Below, piece after piece: positions 8,059-13,706 of a stretch of DNA of 18,872 nt (its first letter is position 1; every line of letters begins with the position of its first letter). The notes under the pieces are model-generated. The model did not search any database and had not been told where the DNA came from. It saw nothing but the letters and a program-made list of their open reading frames with translations. Both the position numbers and the translations under genes were made by a program. The stretch covers positions 1 to 18,872 of the forward strand of contig CALISH010000010.1 of NCBI GenBank assembly GCA_938041275.1. Direction: 5' to 3'. The stretch is from an uncultured Solobacterium sp. (lineage in GTDB: Bacteria; Bacillota_I; Bacilli_A; Erysipelotrichales; Erysipelotrichaceae).

Positions 8059-8083
8059 AGGATCACCTCCTTAAACGGTAAGG
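8059..8083 (-). promoter_or_regulatory. full-length Shine-Dalgarno site overlapped by a small hairpin (copy 1)
   Basis: On the minus strand AAGGAGGTGATCC (8072 to 8060) complements the typical 16S rRNA 3' end over its whole length, 7 nt (from GGAGG) before the ATG. The first five bases of the local TAAGG at 8073-8069 can pair with CCTTA at 8083-8079 across a 5-nt loop, so part of the site could be hidden in a hairpin. Confidence 0.6.
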
Positions 8084-8087
8084 AATC

Positions 8088-8141
8088 GTGTATGGTTATA
8101 TTTAGATACAACTATCTTCAGTAGCTGTATCTACCATACAT
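8088..8141 (-). promoter_or_regulatory. structured leader hairpin of small gene copy 1
   Basis: Inner stem: minus-strand AGATACAGCTA (8132-8122) pairs with TAGTTGTATCT (8114-8104), 11 pairs including one G-U, with a 7-nt loop. Outer stem: GTATGGT (8139-8133) pairs with ACCATAC (8096-8090), plus one further T-A pair outside it. A 7-nt AAATATA bulge (8103-8097) lies only on the 3' side. The same architecture occurs in copy 2 with a different loop. Confidence 0.7.
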
Positions 8142-8142
8142 G

Positions 8143-8158
8143 ATTATAGTATATAACT
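8143..8158 (-). promoter_or_regulatory. promoter-like element of small gene copy 1
   Basis: On the minus strand TATACTATAATC contains a perfect TATAAT -10 box (8148-8143). The same TATACTATAA word occurs upstream of copy 2 and of the 11921-12364 gene. No convincing -35 hexamer is seen at 16-18 bases, so recognition may need a phage factor. Confidence 0.5.
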
Positions 8159-8192
8159 ACAATATTTAACTTTAACAAAAAAAAATAAAACA

Positions 8193-8229
8193 AATATATA
8201 GAAGGAGTTGTGTGCTCCTTCTATATATT
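8193..8229 (-). terminator. intrinsic terminator of small gene copy 2
   Basis: AATATATAGAAGGAG (8193-8207) pairs with CTCCTTCTATATATT (8215-8229): a 15-bp stem with a 7-nt loop. On the minus strand a long T-tract follows (8190 down to about 8177). It is homologous in position and sequence to the terminator at 7832-7864. Confidence 0.9.
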
Positions 8230-8245
8230 GTCTTGTTGTCTAGCA

Positions 8246-8422
8246 CTATGGCTCTAAGCTTTCAATGAAAGCAAGACAATCTTTGTACTCATCATGAGAA
8301 TAGTTTTCTGAATTACCATTCTCATAGTTACGTACAACGTCCAAAGCTAATCTTATTTTTAAATAATGATTAGCTTCGTACCCTGCAGTGAGATTATAAT
8401 ATCTCATCTGAGCTCCAGTCAT
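8246..8422 (-). CDS. small unknown protein, cassette copy 2 (58 aa)
   Basis: ATG at 8422, TAG stop. It is exactly the same length as copy 1. It begins MTGAQMRYYN and keeps the NYENGNS and NYSHDEY blocks, the single Cys and the terminal Pro. Differences include K16 to E, F19 to H and H31 to R, so surface charge differs between copies. Its ribosome binding site (AAGGTG, 8435-8430) is much weaker than that of copy 1, so the two paralogs may be made in different amounts. It has its own promoter motif at 8517-8522, its own hairpin leader and its own terminator. The gene is flanked upstream by the terminator of the structural operon. I know of no function. Confidence 0.78.
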   Translation of the reverse strand: MTGAQMRYYNLTAGYEANHYLKIRLALDVVRNYENGNSENYSHDEYKDCLAFIESLEP

Positions 8423-8441
8423 ATGGATTCACCTTATGACC

Positions 8442-8460
8442 TGTAGGACATCATCCTACA
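8442..8460 (-). promoter_or_regulatory. second small hairpin in the copy 2 leader
   Basis: TGTAGGA at 8442-8448 pairs with TCCTACA at 8454-8460 around a 5-nt loop. It lies between the large leader hairpin and the ribosome binding site. Copy 1 has a different hairpin at the equivalent place. Confidence 0.45.
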
Positions 8461-8461
8461 A

Positions 8462-8515
8462 GTGTATGGTTATATTTAGATACAGCTAGTTGTGATAGCT
8501 GTATCTACCATACAC
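8462..8515 (-). promoter_or_regulatory. structured leader hairpin of small gene copy 2
   Basis: Minus strand: GTGTATGGT (8515-8507) pairs with ACCATACAC (8470-8462). Inside it, AGATACAGCTA (8506-8496) pairs perfectly with TAGCTGTATCT (8488-8478). The loop is 7 nt, and an AAATATA bulge (8477-8471) sits on the 3' side only. The outer arm begins only two bases from the -10 box, so part of it may not be transcribed and could instead be a DNA operator. Confidence 0.7.
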
Positions 8516-8516
8516 G

Positions 8517-8532
8517 ATTATAGTATACAATC
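8517..8532 (-). promoter_or_regulatory. promoter-like element of small gene copy 2
   Basis: Minus-strand ATTGTATACTATAATC contains TATAAT at 8522-8517. This is the same extended word as at copy 1 (8143-8148) and near the 12364 gene (12465-12470). Confidence 0.5.
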
Positions 8533-8562
8533 GTAAAACAGTTTACGTTAACGAAAAGAAAC

Positions 8563-8589
8563 CCCTGTATAGGCATTGCCTATACAGGG
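8563..8589 (-). terminator. intrinsic terminator of the minus-strand virion operon
   Basis: CCCTGTATAGGC (8563-8574) pairs with GCCTATACAGGG (8578-8589): 12 bp, 3-nt loop. On the minus strand GTTTCTTTTC follows. A T-rich run also follows on the plus strand (8590-8597), so it could work in both directions. It lies 15 bases after the stop of the 8604-9572 gene. Confidence 0.9.
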
Positions 8590-8603
8590 TATTTTTATGT
8601 TTC

Positions 8604-9572
8604 TTATCGATAGTCGTATTGTTTTTGGATATCATTAGGAATATAGAATCCTAATGCTTCGGATAATACCATCATAGTTAGTGTAGCTTCACAAGCTGCT
8701 GTGATTTTATCCATATCTAATGTACCAGATTCAGTAATCATACCATAACCTGGGTTAGCTAAAGCTTTCTTAGATAGGTCACGAACCATAGCTTCATATA
8801 AACCTACTTTACGAGTATCCAAACGTTTCTTAATTTGCAATTTACCACGTTGGACAGTAGATTCTTTAATCTCTTCTTCCTCTTCAGCATTAGCTGCTTG
8901 GATAGTTGCAACTTTATCTTCTACGTTTTGTAATACATCTTTGATGTGTTCTTTATCTTCAATATTAGCAATAATGAATTGTTCAATACCATTAGCTACA
9001 TGAGTTTTTACAGAATCACCAATGTCTTGGATTTCTTCTTTGTTTTCATCAGAGTTTACTTTATCAACGAATGTTTCAGTATCATCTGGAGAAACTTTAG
9101 GTTCTTCATCTAAATCATTGGATTTTAAAGCTTCTTCATTATCTTCCATGATAGCTTTATGAGTTTCTATCACATACTTAGCAATTTGTGCAGTAAATGC
9201 ATTTGTTTTGCTTAATGTAGATAAGATTTTATCAGAACCAGTTTGTTCAATGAAATTAGAGATAACTTTGTTTCTAATTACACGGTTATCTTCAGACATC
9301 ATTGGATGACTAGCAGATGCTTCAAACAAAATATTCAAAGCTTCAAAAATAAGACCATTACGTACAGAATTAGAGAAGTCTTGACGACGTTTAGTCATTT
9401 TACTACGATTAGCAATTTGATCATATAGATTGCTTGCTACTGCAGATTCATGTACTGGTTGGTATTCTAATTCTTTTAAACCTTTTACGATTTCTTCACG
9501 TCTAGCGGATTGTACTGCTTCAAAAAATAAAGAACCAGATGTAATTCCTCTAGGTTTATTTTTAATATTCAT
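8604..9572 (-). CDS. putative internal head or core protein with acidic centre (322 aa)
   Basis: The start is ATG (9572) after GGAGG (9586-9582) with 9-nt spacing, partly overlapping the previous stop. Near the N-terminus SLFFE18-A resembles the capsid-targeting tag of T4 internal proteins. Further sites of the type aliphatic-x-Glu followed by a small residue occur at IFE77-A and LFE84-A. These fit the T4 prohead protease preference for Ile or Leu, any residue, Glu, then cleavage. Residues 140-190 and the EEEEE run near 230 are strongly acidic, as in scaffold or core proteins. The C-terminal 80 residues look folded and helical. There is no membrane segment. It is the third gene of a three-gene minus-strand operon and is followed by a strong terminator. 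A head-core role is inferred from the tag and context; no domain is recognised. Confidence 0.65.
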   Translation of the reverse strand: MNIKNKPRGITSGSLFFEAVQSARREEIVKGLKELEYQPVHESAVASNLYDQIANRSKMTKRRQDFSNSVRNGLIFEALNILFEASASHPMMSEDNRVIRNKVISNFIEQTGSDKILSTLSKTNAFTAQIAKYVIETHKAIMEDNEEALKSNDLDEEPKVSPDDTETFVDKVNSDENKEEIQDIGDSVKTHVANGIEQFIIANIEDKEHIKDVLQNVEDKVATIQAANAEEEEEIKESTVQRGKLQIKKRLDTRKVGLYEAMVRDLSKKALANPGYGMITESGTLDMDKITAACEATLTMMVLSEALGFYIPNDIQKQYDYR

Positions 9573-9586
9573 TAATCATTAACCTC

Positions 9587-10585
9587 CTAGAATAGACTGC
9601 TATTAGCACCAGCAGAATCAGGAATGCTGTCACTAATGTCATCATGTTTAAATTTAGTTTTAGAAGAATCTTCTTCTTTGATTTCTTTAGACATCTTAGC
9701 TGTAGCTGCTTTATCATTGATGTCTAATTTATCAGCATAACGACGGAACTTAACTGCAACGTCACGTTGGTAACTAGCTGCGTCTTTCATATCATCATCG
9801 TATTCAATCTTAGAAGCATTGATTTCTAACATACTTGCTTGCACTTCAAGATATTCAGCTAAGCTAGTTCTGCAGAAGTAGAAGTAGTATACGATTTCAC
9901 GTAAGATAGGAATGATATTGAAGATCAAGTAAATACCAGCACCAATCATGGATACTGCTGCCATAGTACCTAAGATACCACGAGCATGTGCTTTAGTGAA
10001 TAAGGATAATGCTTTAGCTAATTTACCATTACGGGAGTTTTCATTAAAGCGTTCAAGATTCTTGATAACTACATTGTCATCTAACACATTAAAGTGTTTA
10101 GAATCCATAGCGAGTTTAGTTGTACCCTCATTATCCATGATGTATTCTGTAATAGCAGATACCATCATACTAGTAGATGCAATAATAGATAATACTGCAA
10201 AATTATAAATAGTGCAAGGGTAATCCAAGTTATGCATGAATGCACCAACGTAAGCATATTTATCTTTCTCTAAGTTAGCTAATGCTTCTTTAGTAGTCTT
10301 TAATGCTTTAGATTGGATATTACGGGAAGCACAAAGACGTTCTAAAGCATCTAATGTTTGTTTCACTAGTTTATAGTGACGTAAACGTTGTACATCACCT
10401 TTGGATAATGGAATATCACCAAAGTCTACTTCATTAGCTTTAAGCTTAATGAAATCATAGATCTTATTGGATACATTCATCATAATCATTCGTTGGTCTG
10501 CTTCATTTACAGCAGATACGATAGCTAATGTTTCTTTATCACCCAAATCCATATAGGAGCAGGCTTCTTTAAAGTATTTAGTCAT
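9587..10585 (-). CDS. membrane-segment protein, possibly packaged in the virion (332 aa)
   Basis: ATG at 10585 with GGAGGTG just upstream; the binding site overlaps the stop of the preceding gene. Two hydrophobic segments are clear, at about residues 126-148 and 203-226, the second followed by an aromatic, partly hydrophobic stretch to 238. There is no cleavable signal peptide. The N-terminus reads MTKYFKE7-A-C, matching the Glu-Ser/Ala tag of its neighbours. The C-terminal 90 residues are charged and soluble, ending NSSLF. Its location between two tagged genes suggests a virion or assembly role. A packaged protein with membrane helices could insert into the host membrane on DNA ejection. Alternatively it is an ordinary phage inner-membrane protein. 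Confidence 0.65.
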   Translation of the reverse strand: MTKYFKEACSYMDLGDKETLAIVSAVNEADQRMIMMNVSNKIYDFIKLKANEVDFGDIPLSKGDVQRLRHYKLVKQTLDALERLCASRNIQSKALKTTKEALANLEKDKYAYVGAFMHNLDYPCTIYNFAVLSIIASTSMMVSAITEYIMDNEGTTKLAMDSKHFNVLDDNVVIKNLERFNENSRNGKLAKALSLFTKAHARGILGTMAAVSMIGAGIYLIFNIIPILREIVYYFYFCRTSLAEYLEVQASMLEINASKIEYDDDMKDAASYQRDVAVKFRRYADKLDINDKAATAKMSKEIKEEDSSKTKFKHDDISDSIPDSAGANSSLF

Positions 10586-10596
10586 GTGCCCACCTC

Positions 10597-11811
10597 CTAG
10601 GCCATTTTAGTCAATAGGTTAACGATTTGTTTAGCGTCCATATCTTTATCTTTCTTCAAGGATTTGAATCGTACTAATTCGTATTCATCATCACCTGTAT
10701 CAAAGATTAAAGCTACGGATTCTGTAGTTTCATCTACAATACCAATACATAGTAAGTTGTAGTCAGACATAATCTTTCTAGCTACATTAGATCTGGAAAG
10801 GTCAATATCATTATTCTTTTTCAACTCTTCAACTTCATCTGTAGTTACCAATAAAGAAGTGATAGCTGTAGCATCATTCTTTTGACGGAAGAATTGGTTA
10901 AGTTTAGATTTAGTGGCACGTTGCTCTAATGCTTTCCACATTTTGGAAGAAGAGCCATTACGTGCATTGGAGATAGCATCGACTTTAGCTTTGCTTAATG
11001 CAAATACAAAGTCTCTCCAGAAACCAATTTCTTGAGATGTAGCACGGATAAAGTTGAATAGACTAATAGCGGAAGAGTTCTTAGATACAATACGTTGAAC
11101 GATATCTAAACCTGCTACATCGAATAATTTACATTTGATACCTAAGTAAGCAGATGTAGTAATAGGACGTCCAGTAGCTTTAGAGATGAAATTAACTTTC
11201 ATCATCAATGGCATTTGTTGATTTGCTTTATCAAGTTTATCTTGAGATAAAGAAACGCTACCTGGTTTACCATCACTTCCACTACCTTTGTCGTCTTTAC
11301 GTTTAGATTTGACATCAGCTTCTGTAATAATGGTATTAGTTAATGGTAAGCTGTGTTTTAAACTATGTTTATAGTTTTCATATACTGCTTTAGTACCTGG
11401 TGTAAACATAGTCATTGCACCAGATTCTTTTGTTAGTTTATTATTGATTGTAAGATAATCGTCTACATCAATACCATCATTAAATTGCATATTACTATGG
11501 ATATTCTTAACGTAATCAATAGCATCTGTAGCATTGGTAATAGCCATAGCAGTTAAAAGCATTTTAACTAAGTTTGCATACTTAGCTTCAAGTGCTTTAG
11601 CAATTAGCTCAGCTGTTGCTAATTCCATATTACGGCTAAACATAACTGGGAATGTAAGTACCAAGTCCTTAGTAGCACTATTAATAGACTTGAAAGACTT
11701 ATATCCACCAGCCTGAGTTGGTAATAATTTGTCTAAACTAAAATCATCAGCTGTTACATTATCATAGACATTGATAATGTCACTGAGGATTGATTCTTGA
11801 ATGTAAGACAT
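10597..11811 (-). CDS. putative virion protein with N-terminal Glu-Ser tag (404 aa)
   Basis: The frame extends to 11847, but the ATG at 11811 has AAGGAGGA (11824-11817) at good spacing and gives the N-terminus MSYIQE6-S-I, so I choose it. YIQE-S matches closely the FIAE-A end of the T4 internal-protein targeting sequence. The protein has a helical N-terminal region, a Ser, Gly and Lys-rich linker near residues 165-190 and a second folded part with a beta-type C-terminus. It has no membrane segment and no enzyme motif that I can name. It is the first gene of the three-gene operon, and its stop lies 12 bases from the next start. I assign a structural or internal-virion role with modest confidence. 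Confidence 0.65.
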   Translation of the reverse strand: MSYIQESILSDIINVYDNVTADDFSLDKLLPTQAGGYKSFKSINSATKDLVLTFPVMFSRNMELATAELIAKALEAKYANLVKMLLTAMAITNATDAIDYVKNIHSNMQFNDGIDVDDYLTINNKLTKESGAMTMFTPGTKAVYENYKHSLKHSLPLTNTIITEADVKSKRKDDKGSGSDGKPGSVSLSQDKLDKANQQMPLMMKVNFISKATGRPITTSAYLGIKCKLFDVAGLDIVQRIVSKNSSAISLFNFIRATSQEIGFWRDFVFALSKAKVDAISNARNGSSSKMWKALEQRATKSKLNQFFRQKNDATAITSLLVTTDEVEELKKNNDIDLSRSNVARKIMSDYNLLCIGIVDETTESVALIFDTGDDEYELVRFKSLKKDKDMDAKQIVNLLTKMA

Positions 11812-11920
11812 TATAGTCCTCCTTAAAATACGTATTCTAAAATTCAATATTGAAATTTACTACTATGTTAAAATAGCCCCATTTAGGCAAAAAATAAAAG
11901 CCTAGCCGAATATAAAATAG
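11812..11920 (-). other. intergenic region upstream of the virion operon
   Basis: It holds a weak inverted repeat, TAGGC (11884-11888) with GCCTA (11900-11904). The A/T run lies in the loop and no T-tract follows on the minus strand, so I do not call a terminator. Transcripts from the 11921-12364 gene may continue into the operon. A TAGAAT-like box (11837-11832, minus strand) could be an additional promoter but is weak. Confidence 0.3.
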
Positions 11921-12364
11921 TTACTTAATAAATATAGACTTTGGTTCTGCATCATTGATGCAATCTAAAATATCTTCATAATAACCGTCTTCTTCGGCAT
12001 ATTCTCTAGCGAGATCCATACGGTCTTTGTATGTACAACATTTCGCCTCAGGAGTTCTCATGACTTCTTCATCTCCGCAATTGTAATATTTACCAGGCCC
12101 AATCAAAGACAATAATTCATCGACAAGGACAACGTTCTCTAGAAGATCTTTTCTTAACTTATTAACTATTCTACTTGAATAGTAAGTATTACCGTCTTGG
12201 TCAATAAGAACTTCACCTGGTTTAGCTGGTCTAAAGTTTGTCTTCTCTACCTGATTGACTTTGATGTCTTCATCAATAATTACATAATTTCCTAAGTATG
12301 ACATATCATATGCTGTATTATAGCCATTAATAATCTCGTTAGTATCATAATCATAGCTGCTCAT
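11921..12364 (-). CDS. unknown small protein with clustered cysteines (147 aa)
   Basis: An in-frame extension to 12403 exists. The ATG at 12364 has GGAAGAGG (12380-12373) with 8-nt spacing and is the better start. The protein begins MSSYDYD, is acidic and rich in Tyr, and has four Cys residues in the last 55 positions: Y-N-C-G, K-C-C-T and D-C-I. They could bind a metal or simply be buried; the spacing matches no zinc motif I know. A short segment with GEVLIDQDGNTYYSS could form a beta hairpin. It is the promoter-proximal gene of the minus-strand block, and no clear terminator separates it from the virion operon. Confidence 0.75.
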   Translation of the reverse strand: MSSYDYDTNEIINGYNTAYDMSYLGNYVIIDEDIKVNQVEKTNFRPAKPGEVLIDQDGNTYYSSRIVNKLRKDLLENVVLVDELLSLIGPGKYYNCGDEEVMRTPEAKCCTYKDRMDLAREYAEEDGYYEDILDCINDAEPKSIFIK

Positions 12365-12464
12365 AGTGGTTACCTCTTCCTTTAATTGATGTCCAATAAA
12401 CAATACGTTGGAGGGAGAGTTAACTCTAATGAGTTATCAGCTAGACTCTTATCTCTTATTCATA

Positions 12465-12480
12465 GTTATAGTATACAATT
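12465..12480 (-). promoter_or_regulatory. promoter-like element for the minus-strand block
   Basis: Minus-strand ATTGTATACTATAAC shares the TATACTATAA word with the two small-gene cassettes. The -10 box would be TATAAC (12470-12465), about 100 bases before the 12364 start codon. Confidence 0.45.
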
Positions 12481-12502
12481 AAAGATATCTTTGAAACATC
12501 TC

Positions 12503-12508
12503 TATAAT
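12503..12508 (+). promoter_or_regulatory. candidate -10 box for the tail/baseplate operon
   Basis: TATAAT on the plus strand, 24 bases before the ATG at 12532. No good -35 hexamer is seen, as in the other candidate promoters of the window. Confidence 0.4.
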
Positions 12509-12531
12509 CCTATAAAGAAAGGAGACTGAGA

Positions 12532-13692
12532 ATGTCCGATGAAACAACTGACATCAGACAGGGTAAAACTTTAACCGAGAATAATCAAGAATATAAGAAT
12601 CTTAAACCTACGGTTGATTCCCAAATGATGTTGCAATTCATTAAAAAGAATGGTATATACAATCCGACATCTCTAGATAGATATCATAGATTTGCTAGGT
12701 TCTCTAAGATAGATCCGTATAATCGTGTAGGTATGACTAGAGAATATATATTCTTTACAAAACCTGATTTACAAATCTTCTTGCATGATAAGAACTTTTC
12801 TATTGGTAGTGGTGGTAGTAATGATATGTCTAAAACATTCATTGACTCTGTGGCCAATAATCCACTATTTGTAGCAACTAAATATCCTGAGGTATTGCAT
12901 CAACTATGCTATTCTCAAAATCGTTCTGAGCCATTCGTTAATCTTCTTTCAAACCAGAAAACTTCTAATGTCGATTTACCAGCTATTAGTGTAGCTAATG
13001 ACTATGAGACATCTAGAAATATTTTAGGTTCTTCTGTATTCTATCGAGGGACTTCAATAGAGAGTGATGAAAACCATGAATTCAGTGTAGAGTTTCTAGA
13101 TACTAAGTATCTAGAAGTCTACATGTTTTTCAAGCTGTTTGACGAATATTCTAGATTGAAGCACTTTGGTAGAATTAATCAGCCTAATAAAGCTTATGCT
13201 ATGCAACGTATTATTCATGACCAAATGTCTATGTATAAGTTCATAGTATCAGAAGATTCTGGTGGTGAAGATATCATCTATTGGGCTAAGTATGTTGGTG
13301 TGTATCCTAAGACTGTGCCACGTGATGTATTTAGCGATATGGCTGACGGATCTGATTTAAGATTTACAGTTAGTTTTAAATCTACATTTGTTTTCGATAT
13401 GGAAGTTGACACATTACATGAGTTCAATCAACTATGTAGTCTATATTCTGGTGGTAATGCTACTGGTGGTGGTTATATAGACGCATTAGATGGCTGGTCT
13501 GGTGATTGGATGCAGGCTCCATATATTGCTGGTCTTAATGGTGATGGTAAGAATCAATATAAGTTCTATAAACTTAAATGGAAAGCTCCATCTGATTCTT
13601 ATAACTTCACAGACAAAAACCCTAGAGGATATGATGAGGCTAGAAAGAATTTACAAGAATATGCTAGATATCGTGAGAAATATAACGTTTAG
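12532..13692 (+). CDS. putative tail or baseplate structural protein (386 aa)
   Basis: ATG follows AAAGGAG (12518-12524) with 7-nt spacing. The central to C-terminal part contains IIYWAKYVG-VYPKTVP (residues 248-263), followed by LRFTVSFKSTFVFDME. A Tyr/Trp-rich strand, Gly-x-Tyr-Pro, Val-Pro and then an alternating beta strand is a pattern I associate with tail-tube-like and baseplate proteins of large myoviruses; this is memory, not a search. A Gly-rich loop precedes the C-terminus (around residues 305-320), and the last 30 residues are charged and helical. There is no membrane segment. It heads the operon whose next gene resembles the baseplate wedge, which supports a tail role. The next ATG lies 15 bases after the stop. 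Confidence 0.65.
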   Translation: MSDETTDIRQGKTLTENNQEYKNLKPTVDSQMMLQFIKKNGIYNPTSLDRYHRFARFSKIDPYNRVGMTREYIFFTKPDLQIFLHDKNFSIGSGGSNDMSKTFIDSVANNPLFVATKYPEVLHQLCYSQNRSEPFVNLLSNQKTSNVDLPAISVANDYETSRNILGSSVFYRGTSIESDENHEFSVEFLDTKYLEVYMFFKLFDEYSRLKHFGRINQPNKAYAMQRIIHDQMSMYKFIVSEDSGGEDIIYWAKYVGVYPKTVPRDVFSDMADGSDLRFTVSFKSTFVFDMEVDTLHEFNQLCSLYSGGNATGGGYIDALDGWSGDWMQAPYIAGLNGDGKNQYKFYKLKWKAPSDSYNFTDKNPRGYDEARKNLQEYARYREKYNV

Positions 13693-13706
13693 GAAGGGGG
13701 AGATTA

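Larger units (their letters stand above)
7811..8530 (-). repeat. tandem duplication of a complete small-gene cassette (two diverged copies)
   Basis: Two units of about 360 bases follow each other, unit 1 at about 7811-8163 and unit 2 at about 8174-8530. Read on the minus strand, each contains in order a TATACTATAATC promoter motif, a long hairpin leader, a ribosome binding site, a 58-codon gene, a terminator hairpin and a T-tract. Corresponding points are offset by 361-374 bases. The units are clearly homologous but diverged, so this is an old duplication. Confidence 0.85.
12365..12531. promoter_or_regulatory. divergent promoter region with repeated GAGT/ACTC elements
   Basis: This 167-base gap separates the minus-strand block from the plus-strand tail operon. 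It contains a 12-base perfect palindrome AGAGTTAACTCT (12416-12427), an overlapping hairpin AACTC-TAAT-GAGTT (12422-12435) and another GAGT...ACTC pair (12431-12448). These lie in the expected leader of the 12364 gene. A GTATAC palindrome (12471-12476) lies between the candidate divergent promoters. Confidence 0.55.

Noticed and set aside
7808..8603. CRISPR-like or phage-origin repeat region
   Set aside because: There are only two long diverged copies, fully explained by duplicated gene cassettes; no short regularly spaced repeats.
11884..11904. Possible intrinsic terminator TAGGC...GCCTA after the 11921-12364 gene
   Set aside because: The T-rich part lies in the loop on the minus strand and no T-tract follows the stem, so it lacks the required layout.
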